From Chitinophagaceae bacterium (GTDB lineage: Bacteria > Bacteroidota > Bacteroidia > Chitinophagales > Chitinophagaceae): a DNA stretch of 41,410 bases. Location of the stretch: the NCBI GenBank assembly GCA_947372105.1, contig CANBSH010000019.1, positions 1-41,410 on the forward strand, in the 5' to 3' direction. This document shows, one piece after another, positions 33,625 through 40,969 of this stretch. The notes beneath the pieces are model-generated. The model was not told where the DNA came from, made no database searches, and saw only the letters and a program-made list of their open reading frames with translations. How positions within the stretch are numbered: position 1 is the stretch's first letter; each line of letters begins with the position of its first letter. Made by a program: the position numbers and the translations under genes.

Positions 33625-34243
33625 ATGTTTTCTGCCTACTAAAAATTAGTATAGGCCTTATTTTGAGGTGTTTTTTTAGTAAAAGCGGGTTTAAAAATAC
33701 ACAATGGGTGGGTGGATAAATAAATATTTCGGGGATATCTACACTTTTCACGTGAATAAACCTGCATAAAAATAGAATAACAAAATTAGAAAGAATCAAT
33801 AAGTAGATTATCCACTTTTTCAAGGTAGAGTTATACCCGTTAATTAACAGTGTATAACCTGTTTATTAAATAAAAAAATTATTTTTAAAAGGCTTATTAT
33901 ATATATGTAAATAATATATAAAGCTTACTAGTATTGAGTTATAGACAATATAAAATAGATTAAGTTATTTAAAATAAAGCTGTTAATAAGTAAGATATTA
34001 AGATATTAACAGCCGTAATAGTATTAGTTTATTTATATAAATGTATTATTAATTAATACTACCAAAGTAATACACAATCCATTTTAGAAGCCTATTTTAA
34101 AATCCATTCCGAATCCATTACTTTTATCCAATCAAAACAAACCCCCTATATAAAATCAATATTCAATAGCAAAAATCTTATATCTAAACCTAAAAAATGT
34201 CAATAATACCCCCCTTTTTTACTAAAATAAATACTTTATCCTG

Positions 34244-34259
34244 GTATTTTTAAAAATAC
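34244..34259. repeat. 16-bp palindrome upstream of recA
   Basis: GTATTTTTAAAAATAC is perfectly self-complementary and lies 175 bases before the recA ATG. Further AAATACT/AGTATTT words occur at 34229-34235, 34254-34260, 34324-34330 and 34354-34360. It is a candidate binding site for a dimeric regulator, possibly a damage-response repressor. Confidence 0.4.
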
Positions 34260-34433
34260 TAAATTGTTTGCTAAATAAATAAATAATTGAAAATCAACTA
34301 ATTAATGAGTAATAAATATAAAAAGTATTTAAAAACTAATCTAATTAGTAAAAAAATACTAAATATTTTAGTTTATTAACAATTTATCCCTACCTTCACA
34401 TAAATATTTAAAGAAAACATAAAACGACTAGCA

Positions 34434-35450
34434 ATGAGTAACCCAAATGTAGAAAAATTAAAAGCCTTAAAATTAACCATCGATAAAATCGACAAAGATT
34501 ATGGTAAAGGAAGCGTAATGATGATGAATGAACGCAGCCAGGAGCCACAGGAGGTGATTTCAACAGGATCTATAGGTTTAGATACCGCGTTAGGAATTGG
34601 AGGGTTACCAAAAGGAAGAATTGTAGAAATATACGGACCAGAATCTTCTGGTAAAACAACGGTTGCTATTCATGTTATTGCAGAAGCACAAAAAAAAGGT
34701 GGAATGTGTGCTATTATTGATGCGGAACATGCTTTTGATAGTGCTTATGCAAAAAGATTAGGAGTTGATGTAGATAATTTATTAGTATCTCAACCTGATT
34801 ATGGAGAACAAGCTTTAGAGATAGCAGATCGTTTAATATTATCTGGAGCGATAGATGTATTAGTAATTGACTCTGTTGCTGCATTAGTTCCAAAGAGTGA
34901 ATTAGAAGGAGAAATGGGAGATAGTAAAATGGGATTACATGCGCGTTTAATGAGCCAAGCACTAAGAAAATTAACTGCGACAATTAATAAAACAAACACC
35001 ATTTGTATTTTTATTAATCAGTTACGTGAAAAAATTGGTGTGATGTTTGGAAACCCTGAAACAACAACAGGTGGTAATGCTTTAAAATTCTATGCTTCTG
35101 TTCGTTTAGATATTAGAAGAATGGCACAAATTAAAGATGGTGATGAAGCAATAGGAAATAGAGTAAAAGTAAAAGTGGTTAAAAATAAAGTAGCACCTCC
35201 ATTTAGAGCTGCAGAATTTGAAATTATTTTTGGAGAAGGAATAAGTAAAATAGGAGAAATTATAGATATGGGCGTAGAATTAGAAATTATACAAAAATCA
35301 GGAAGCTGGTTTAGTTATGATTCTAATAAATTAGGACAAGGACGTGATTCTGTAAAAACCATTTTACACGACAATCCAGAAATGGCAAATGAAATAGAAG
35401 CTAAAATTCGTGCAAAAATAGCCGCAAACGCAGTAGAGGCTGCAAAATAG
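34434..35450 (+). CDS. recA: Recombinase RecA
   Basis: This 338-residue protein begins [10 protein letters not shown] and has G-K-G-S-V-M. Walker A is G-P-E-S-S-G-K-T-T (68-76), followed by [21 protein letters not shown], the L1/L2 DNA-binding loop region with [22 protein letters not shown], and the small C-terminal domain. The acidic C-terminal tail of E. coli RecA is absent; it ends in an Ala-rich segment. It drives strand exchange and, where a LexA-type repressor exists, its cleavage. The long upstream spacer holds candidate operators. Its terminator at 35506 overlaps the next gene. Confidence 0.97.
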   Translation: MSNPNVEKLKALKLTIDKIDKDYGKGSVMMMNERSQEPQEVISTGSIGLDTALGIGGLPKGRIVEIYGPESSGKTTVAIHVIAEAQKKGGMCAIIDAEHAFDSAYAKRLGVDVDNLLVSQPDYGEQALEIADRLILSGAIDVLVIDSVAALVPKSELEGEMGDSKMGLHARLMSQALRKLTATINKTNTICIFINQLREKIGVMFGNPETTTGGNALKFYASVRLDIRRMAQIKDGDEAIGNRVKVKVVKNKVAPPFRAAEFEIIFGEGISKIGEIIDMGVELEIIQKSGSWFSYDSNKLGQGRDSVKTILHDNPEMANEIEAKIRAKIAANAVEAAK

Positions 35451-35505
35451 AAGAATAGTATATATTTTATATAAAGATTTTTGTTTTTAGTTAGTTGGTG
35501 AGTAC

Positions 35506-35534
35506 AACCGCATCATTTATGGTGCGGTTTTTTT
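35506..35534 (+). terminator. recA terminator containing the next gene's start codon
   Basis: AACCGCATCA (35506-35515) pairs with TGGTGCGGTT (35520-35529), 10 bp with one T-G wobble, around loop TTTA, followed by a T-tract to 35534. The ATG of the acyltransferase frame (35519-35521) begins in the loop. Confidence 0.8.
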
Positions 35535-36460
35535 ATATTTATACAAATTATATAAAACTGGTAAGTTTATTAAAAATATTAATTCGATGCGCTCTCTTTG
35601 TTTTTTGTAAAAAAATTCAAATACAGAACAAACAACACTTAACACAAAAGGGTCCTTTATTAATTATTGCAAACCACCCGGACTCTTTTTTAGATGCCAT
35701 TATTATTGGATCATATTATAAAAGAAGGGTACATTTTTTGGCAAGAGGAGATGTGTTTACAAAAAAACACCATCGTTTTTTATTAGGATTATTAAACATG
35801 ATTCCTGTATATCGATTAAGAGAGGGCAAGGAATTCCTTCATTTAAATGAATATGCATTTACTGCCTCTAAAAATTTATTAGCAAAGGGGGAGGCGGTTT
35901 TAATATTTATAGAAGGGATTTGTTTAAACACTAACGAGCTACAACCATTTAAAAAAGGAACTGCAAGAATTTTACAAGGCACACAGGAAATGGGTGTGCA
36001 ACCTAATATGCACGTTGCTGGGATTGCGTATAATAATTTTTTTGGAATGGGAAAGCGAGTGAATATTAAAATAGATCCTTTTATTTTTAATACCACCATA
36101 AAATCAGGCAAAGACCGAGTAGATTTTAATAGTGCAGTTTTTAAGGCTTTAAACGACAATATCCAACCACCAGAGATAGAAATAAACACACAAAACAACA
36201 AGACCACACCACTATTTTTATTAGGAAGATGCGTTCGTTTTTTACAAACCCCCTATTATCTACCCATTAAAAATTTTATATTTCAAAAAACAAAAGGAAC
36301 TGTTTTTTACGATTCGGTTTTGTTTTCCATTCTATTACTTACCTACCCCATTTTCTTACTATTAATAGGGCTTTTAATGTACTTGATTTCAATACCCCTA
36401 CCAATAATTTTTATTATCTTAGTAGGACTTCCTCTATTAAGCCGCCTTGGTATTAAATAA
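35519..36460 (+). CDS. PlsC-like glycerolipid acyltransferase
   Basis: About 313 residues if started at ATG 35519. That codon is inside the recA terminator hairpin, and the only in-frame codons upstream are TTG 35495 and GTG 35498. A non-AUG start downstream (35535-35600) is possible. The acyltransferase block I reads N-H-P-D-S-F-L-D, an H-x5-D spacing instead of the usual H-x4-D. Other blocks are F-L-A-R-G-D-V-F, F-I-E-G-I-C-L-N (F-x-E-G) and the V-A-G-I-A-Y region. Two membrane helices close the protein (about 255-305). It probably acylates glycerol-3-phosphate or lysophosphatidate at the inner membrane. mgsA follows. Confidence 0.8.
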   Translation: MVRFFYIYTNYIKLVSLLKILIRCALFVFCKKIQIQNKQHLTQKGPLLIIANHPDSFLDAIIIGSYYKRRVHFLARGDVFTKKHHRFLLGLLNMIPVYRLREGKEFLHLNEYAFTASKNLLAKGEAVLIFIEGICLNTNELQPFKKGTARILQGTQEMGVQPNMHVAGIAYNNFFGMGKRVNIKIDPFIFNTTIKSGKDRVDFNSAVFKALNDNIQPPEIEINTQNNKTTPLFLLGRCVRFLQTPYYLPIKNFIFQKTKGTVFYDSVLFSILLLTYPIFLLLIGLLMYLISIPLPIIFIILVGLPLLSRLGIK

Positions 36461-36481
36461 GTGTATTTAAATATAAAAAGC

Positions 36482-36949
36482 ATGATAAATAATAATATTC
36501 GCAAACTTGAAAAAAACAAGAGAATAGCCCTTATTGCACATGATAATAAAAAAAAGGATTTAATAGAATGGGCCACATATAACAAAGCCGCGCTTGCTAA
36601 GCATTCCTTAGTGGCTACCGGCACCACCGGCCGACTCATTGAAGAGGCCTTAGATAGACCCGTAAAAAAACTTTTAAGCGGACCACTAGGGGGTGATCAG
36701 CAAATAGGAGCCATGATTGCCACTGGTGATATTGATGTAATCTTTTTCTTTTTTGATCCCATGGAGGCTCAACCTCACGATAGCGATGTAAAAGCACTAT
36801 TGCGCTTAGCGGTAGCCTGGAATTTACCCATGGCTTGTGATCGCACCACAGCCGACTTTTTAATGACCTCTCGCTTTATGCAAGAGGTGTATGAATATGA
36901 ACTTCCTAACTACACCCACTATCTTAATAGAAATATTGAGAAACCATAA
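36482..36949 (+). CDS. mgsA: Methylglyoxal synthase
   Basis: About 155 residues from ATG 36482 (M-I-N-N-N-I-R-K-L); an in-frame GTG at 36461, directly after the acyltransferase stop, adds 7 residues. The protein shows I-A-L-I-A-H-D-N-K-K, G-T-T-G-R-L-I, the catalytic-Asp motif G-P-L-G-G-D-Q-Q-I-G-A, F-F-F-D-P-M-E-A-Q-P-H-D-S-D-V-K-A-L-L-R-L and C-D-R-T-T-A-D-F. It converts dihydroxyacetone phosphate to methylglyoxal and phosphate, a bypass relieving sugar-phosphate build-up. A link to uronate catabolism, which yields triose phosphate, is possible but not shown. Confidence 0.94.
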   Translation: MINNNIRKLEKNKRIALIAHDNKKKDLIEWATYNKAALAKHSLVATGTTGRLIEEALDRPVKKLLSGPLGGDQQIGAMIATGDIDVIFFFFDPMEAQPHDSDVKALLRLAVAWNLPMACDRTTADFLMTSRFMQEVYEYELPNYTHYLNRNIEKP

Positions 36950-36961
36950 CCAACGCATTCG

Positions 36962-36969
36962 TAAATTTG
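36962..36969 (+). promoter_or_regulatory. uvrB promoter, -7 box TAAATTTG
   Basis: A full match to TAnnTTTG, ending 3 bases before the ATG at 36973. The expected transcription start, 5-8 bases downstream, falls on the start codon. The in-frame TTG at 36967 is part of the box and not a start. Confidence 0.65.
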
Positions 36970-36972
36970 CGT

Positions 36973-39009
36973 ATGCCCTTTCAACTACAATCTACCTACA
37001 CCCCATCGGGTGATCAGCCAGAAGCGATAACGCAACTCACAGAAGGGGTTCAAGCTGGTGATCAATATCAAACCTTGTTGGGGGTGACAGGAAGTGGTAA
37101 AACCTTTACCATTGCCAATATGATTCAAAATGTGCAGAGACCCACGTTGGTGTTAACGCATAATAAAACATTGGTAGCACAACTATATGGTGAGTTTAAA
37201 CAATTCTTTCCCAACAACGCGGTGGGTTATTTCGTTTCTTATTATGATTACTATCAACCCGAAGCGTATCTACCCACCTCGGGAGTATACATTGAAAAAG
37301 ATTTAAGCATTAACGAAGAGCTAGATAAACTTCGTTTACAAGCAACCGCCCATTTATTAAGTGGCCGAAGAGATATTATTATAGTGGCTAGTGTGAGTTG
37401 TATATATGGTATGGGAAATCCTACCGAATATGAAAACGGAATTATTCGAATTCACCAAGGAATGATTATTTCGCGTCAAGCATTTTTACACGCACTGGTG
37501 AATAGTTTATATCATCGCACGGTAACCGAATTTGATCGCGGAGGCTTTAGGGTGAAGGGCGACACGGTTGATATAAGACTACCTTATGTGGATTACGGAT
37601 ATCGCATTACTTTTTTGGGTGATGAAATAGAAAGCATAGAAAGCATGGAGGTAGAAACGGGTAAGCGCATTGAAACTATGGAAAACGCTGCTATTTTTCC
37701 TGCTAATTTATATTTAGCGCCCAAGGAAATGGTGCAACAAATCATTTATGAGATACAAGATGAAGTACGCGCACAGGTGGAATATTTTAAAAACGTAGGT
37801 AAGCATATAGAAGCACAAAGAATTAAAGAGCGTGTAGAATATGATATTGAAATGATTCGCGAGTTGGGATATTGTTCGGGTATTGAAAACTATTCACGAT
37901 TTTTTGACAGAAGAAAACCAGGCACTAGACCCTTTTGTTTATTGGATTATTTTCCTAAAGATTTTTTATGCGTGATTGACGAAAGTCATGTAACCATTCC
38001 ACAAATTTCAGGAATGTATGGTGGAGATAGAAGTAGAAAAATGAATTTAGTAGAATATGGTTTTAGATTACCGAGTGCCATCGATAACCGCCCCCTTAAT
38101 TTTAATGAATTTGAAAGTGTAGTAGGTCAAACCATATTTGTAAGCGCCACCCCGGGCGAATATGAATTAGAAAAAACGGCAGGACTTATTGTGGAGCAGG
38201 TGGTCCGACCCACAGGGTTGCTAGATCCGCCCATAGAAGTCCGCCCTACTAAAAATCAGATAGATGATTTATTAGACGAAATAGGAAAGCAAGTAGAAAT
38301 GGGAGATAGGGTGTTGGTAACCACGCTCACAAAAAAAATGGCCGAAGAAATGGATCGCTATCTATCTCGTATTCAAATAAAATCTAAATATATACATAGC
38401 GACATTGACGCCCTTGAGCGTGTTGAAATTTTAAGAGAACTAAGATTAGGGGTTATTGATGTATTGGTGGGGGTGAATTTATTAAGAGAGGGCTTAGATT
38501 TACCGGAAGTGTCTTTGGTGGCCGTATTGGATGCCGATAAAGAAGGGTTTTTAAGAAATGAAAAATCACTAACACAAACCGCTGGTCGTGCGGCGCGTAA
38601 TGTAAATGGCCGTGTTATATTTTATGCAGATAAGGTAACACAAAGCATGCGTCGTACTATGGACGAAACCGAAAGACGTAGAGCGAAACAAATAAAATAT
38701 AATACCGAACACCATATTACACCCACTACTATTATTAAAAGCATAGAACAGGTGATGCAACAAACATCTGTATTGGATATTAAGGGATATACTCTTAATA
38801 ACATCAACGTTCGTACGAGCGACGACCCAAATGTAATAAACGATCAAGAGTTTGAATACACCACTATTCCGCAAGTTGAAAAAGCAATTACGCAAACTAA
38901 AAAGCAAATGGAAAAATTTGCGAAAGCGCTTGATTTTATGGAAGCCGCTAAACTACGTGATGAAATGTTTCGCTTAGAAACACTGCTTGAAAAAATGAAA
39001 AAAGTATAA
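36973..39009 (+). CDS. uvrB: Excinuclease ABC subunit B
   Basis: About 678 residues starting M-P-F-Q-L-Q-S. Walker A is G-V-T-G-S-G-K-T (37-44). The beta-hairpin region shows Y-Y-D-Y-Y-Q-P-E-A-Y and D-L-S-I-N-E-E-L-D-K-L-R. D-E-S-H-V-T-I-P-Q, Y-G-F-R-L-P-S-A and the helicase motifs V-G-V-N-L-L-R-E-G-L-D-L-P-E-V and Q-T-A-G-R-A-A-R-N follow. The C-terminal UVR motif (about 640-675, A-L-D-F-M-E-A-A-K-L-R-D-E) contacts UvrC. It verifies DNA damage in nucleotide excision repair. It is the second DNA-repair gene after recA on this strand, but has its own promoter. Confidence 0.97.
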   Translation: MPFQLQSTYTPSGDQPEAITQLTEGVQAGDQYQTLLGVTGSGKTFTIANMIQNVQRPTLVLTHNKTLVAQLYGEFKQFFPNNAVGYFVSYYDYYQPEAYLPTSGVYIEKDLSINEELDKLRLQATAHLLSGRRDIIIVASVSCIYGMGNPTEYENGIIRIHQGMIISRQAFLHALVNSLYHRTVTEFDRGGFRVKGDTVDIRLPYVDYGYRITFLGDEIESIESMEVETGKRIETMENAAIFPANLYLAPKEMVQQIIYEIQDEVRAQVEYFKNVGKHIEAQRIKERVEYDIEMIRELGYCSGIENYSRFFDRRKPGTRPFCLLDYFPKDFLCVIDESHVTIPQISGMYGGDRSRKMNLVEYGFRLPSAIDNRPLNFNEFESVVGQTIFVSATPGEYELEKTAGLIVEQVVRPTGLLDPPIEVRPTKNQIDDLLDEIGKQVEMGDRVLVTTLTKKMAEEMDRYLSRIQIKSKYIHSDIDALERVEILRELRLGVIDVLVGVNLLREGLDLPEVSLVAVLDADKEGFLRNEKSLTQTAGRAARNVNGRVIFYADKVTQSMRRTMDETERRRAKQIKYNTEHHITPTTIIKSIEQVMQQTSVLDIKGYTLNNINVRTSDDPNVINDQEFEYTTIPQVEKAITQTKKQMEKFAKALDFMEAAKLRDEMFRLETLLEKMKKV

Positions 39010-39052
39010 CTCCACTAAATAATATATTTTTGAACTCAAGCAGAAAAAATAA

Positions 39053-39682
39053 ATGACAAGTTTGTTAACAGAGATATACCAGGGTTTATTATTAACCACG
39101 CCACTTGAAGCGGTGGCAGTCATTGCTGGCATTGCCTCTGTATGGTATAGCCGCAAAGAAAACATATTGGTTTACCCCATTGGCTTATTAAACACCACCA
39201 TTTATATATACATAAGCGTCAAAGGAAATTTATTAGGAGAGGCAAGCGTGAATTTATATTATACCATCATGAGTGTGTATGGATGGTATTTATGGACCAG
39301 AGTAGATCCACAACAAAAAACAATCACTTTACACATTACAAAAAGCAATACCAAAGACTGGATCCAACAACTTTTATTTTTTGCTGGATTTTACGCGACG
39401 ATCTTTTTTTCATTGACTTATTTAAAAACCAATTTTGCACCCGAAGCAATACCCTGGGCCGACGCTTTTGCAAGCGCAACCGCGTATACTGGAATGTGGT
39501 TAATGGCTAAAAAGAAAGTAGAAAGTTGGATATGGTGGATACTCACTAATATTGCTTCTATCCCTTTATATTTTATCAAAGGCTATGCTTTTACAAGTGT
39601 TCAGTTTTTAGTGTTATTGGTATTGGCTATTGCAGGATTAAAATCTTGGAATGAAAAATCTAAAAGTAGCTCACAGGTTTAA
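39053..39682 (+). CDS. pnuC: Nicotinamide riboside transporter PnuC
   Basis: This 209-residue integral membrane protein has about seven helices. It shows the PnuC framework E-A-V-A-V-I-A-G-I-A-S-V-W-Y-S-R-K-E-N-I-x-V-Y-P-I-G, Y-Y-T-I-M-S-V-Y-G-W-Y-L-W and, in the second half, S-x-T-A-Y-T-G-M-W-L-M-A-K-K-K-V-E-S-W-I-W-W-I-L-T-N. PnuC proteins move nicotinamide riboside by facilitated diffusion and need a kinase to trap it; the next gene, 10 bases on, supplies one. Confidence 0.92.
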   Translation: MTSLLTEIYQGLLLTTPLEAVAVIAGIASVWYSRKENILVYPIGLLNTTIYIYISVKGNLLGEASVNLYYTIMSVYGWYLWTRVDPQQKTITLHITKSNTKDWIQQLLFFAGFYATIFFSLTYLKTNFAPEAIPWADAFASATAYTGMWLMAKKKVESWIWWILTNIASIPLYFIKGYAFTSVQFLVLLVLAIAGLKSWNEKSKSSSQV

Positions 39683-39692
39683 ATTATTTAAA

Positions 39693-40235
39693 ATGGCGAT
39701 TCAAAAAATTGTGATATTAGGTCCCGAGTCCACCGGCAAGTCGACACTTTGTGAAGCGCTTGCTAAACACTATCATATTTATTATTGTCCTGAATATGCG
39801 CGCCAGTTTTTAACGGAAAACGGATTAAAATATAATTATGAAGATTTATTAACAATTGCGAAGGGGCAATTAACATTAGAAGACGAGTGGTTTCAAAAAT
39901 CGACAGAAAACAAAAAAAACACCTTAGTTGTTGACACTGATATGTATGTTATGAAGGTTTGGTGTGAATATGTTTTTCAAAACGCACACACGTACATTTT
40001 AGAACAAATTAATCAAAGAAAATATGACTTATACTTGTTGTGTGATATTGACCTACCTTGGACAGAAGACGAGATGAGAGAATATCCTGACGCCAAGCCG
40101 CGCGCCGAATTATTTTCTATTTATAAAGATTTGCTAATAAATCAAAACACTCCCTGGGGAATCGTTTCAGGAATAGGAGCGGATAGAACAAAAAAAGCAA
40201 TTCAAATTATTGAACAGCATCTAAATGTTTTGTAA
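39693..40235 (+). CDS. NadR-type nicotinamide riboside kinase
   Basis: About 180 residues from ATG 39693; the upstream ATG at 39651 overlaps pnuC and is less likely. P-loop G-P-E-S-T-G-K-S-T (10-18) is followed by Y-C-P-E-Y-A-R-Q-F-L, V-V-D-T-D-M-Y-V-M-K-V-W and L-C-D-I-D-L-P-W-T-E-D-E-M-R-E, the pattern of the kinase half of NadR. The adenylyltransferase and DNA-binding halves of E. coli NadR are absent. It should phosphorylate imported nicotinamide riboside to NMN. The stand-alone kinase next to pnuC is a common salvage arrangement. Confidence 0.9.
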   Translation: MAIQKIVILGPESTGKSTLCEALAKHYHIYYCPEYARQFLTENGLKYNYEDLLTIAKGQLTLEDEWFQKSTENKKNTLVVDTDMYVMKVWCEYVFQNAHTYILEQINQRKYDLYLLCDIDLPWTEDEMREYPDAKPRAELFSIYKDLLINQNTPWGIVSGIGADRTKKAIQIIEQHLNVL

Positions 40236-40268
40236 TTTTTAGAAGAACTAAGAAAAAAACTAAATCAT

Positions 40269-40961
40269 TTATTTTCGAAGTAAAGCACTAACGTCTTCAT
40301 CTTCCTCAATATTATTCATCTCTCTTAAAATTTGAGGATATCTCCACGCAACACGACTTGTCATAGGAACTGCAGTAAATTTTTTAGGATTGGGAAAGCC
40401 AGCCACAATCATGGCAGCTTGTTCACGCGTTAAATTTTTAGCAGACTTGTGAAAAAAATGTTGCGCTGCGGCTTCTACACCAAAACAGCCAGGACCCGTT
40501 TCAATTACATTTAAATACACTTCTAAAATTCTTTGCTTACCCCAAACTAATTCAATTAAAAAGGTAAAATAAAATTCAGGTATTTTTCGCAAGTATCTAT
40601 CCCAACCACTACCCTGCCACAAAAAAACATTTTTTGCTGTTTGTTGTGTAATCGTACTTGCGCCGCCCCCTAATGGAATTCTTGATTTCTTCTTTTTCTT
40701 TTTAGGACGCAAACTTTTTTCAATAGCATCCCAATCAAACCCACTATGATCTGTGAAGGATTGATCTTCACTTGCAAGTGCAGCTAATTTTATATTATAG
40801 GACATTTCATTCCAATTCACATAATCGCGATGCAAGCCCAAGCCGAAGGCGTTGGTAATTTGTGTTGCTGTAATAGGCGGATCTACAAACTTTAATATCA
40901 CCACATATAATAATGATGAAAAAAACAAGTATAAGAAAATTCGGTAAATTATTTTTAACAC
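40269..40961 (-). CDS. mtgA: Monofunctional peptidoglycan glycosyltransferase
   Basis: This 230-residue GT51 protein starts at GTG 40961, 8 bases after the upstream stop; no earlier or nearby ATG fits. One membrane helix (about 8-25) precedes the catalytic domain. The catalytic Glu65 is in A-S-E-D-Q-S-F-T-D-H-S-G-F-D. G-G-A-S-T-I-T-Q-Q-T-A-K-N (99-111) and E-V-Y-L-N-V-I-E-T-G follow. A run of six Lys (87-92) sits between them. There is no transpeptidase domain. It polymerises lipid II on the periplasmic side. It converges with the nicotinamide riboside kinase gene. Confidence 0.92.
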   Translation of the reverse strand: MLKIIYRIFLYLFFSSLLYVVILKFVDPPITATQITNAFGLGLHRDYVNWNEMSYNIKLAALASEDQSFTDHSGFDWDAIEKSLRPKKKKKKSRIPLGGGASTITQQTAKNVFLWQGSGWDRYLRKIPEFYFTFLIELVWGKQRILEVYLNVIETGPGCFGVEAAAQHFFHKSAKNLTREQAAMIVAGFPNPKKFTAVPMTSRVAWRYPQILREMNNIEEDEDVSALLRK

Positions 40962-40969
40962 GGCGAGGC

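Larger units (their letters stand above)
33596..34433. other. 838-base AT-rich spacer between divergent ppiD and recA
   Basis: There is no gene here and very little G+C. Visible features are the ppiD -7 box TATTTTTG (33617-33624, minus), DnaA-box-like TTATCCACC (33711-33719, minus) and TTATCCACT (33808-33816, plus), and the palindrome TTCACGTGAA (33747-33756). An inverted repeat GCTGTTAATA/TATTAACAGC lies at 33979-33988 and 34004-34013, and a perfect 16-bp palindrome GTATTTTTAAAAATAC at 34244-34259. AAATACT or AGTATTT occurs at 34229, 34254, 34324 and 34354. A weak recA -7 box TACCTTCA is at 34391-34398. The content suits an origin-like or regulatory region. Confidence 0.6.

Noticed and set aside
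33596..33823. 76-residue N-terminal extension of PpiD
   Set aside because: The extension has no PpiD similarity and includes a full -7 box; M-S-I-I-Q followed by the membrane helix is the normal start.
35495..35518. TTG 35495 or GTG 35498 as the acyltransferase start
   Set aside because: They would place the whole recA terminator inside the coding region and add residues (V-S-T-T-A-S-F) without similarity to the family.
40685..40705. Run of six Lys in MtgA as a functional insert
   Set aside because: It lies in a surface loop in front of the G-G-A-S-T-I-T-Q-Q motif and comes from an A-rich repeat prone to slippage; the flanking motifs are intact.
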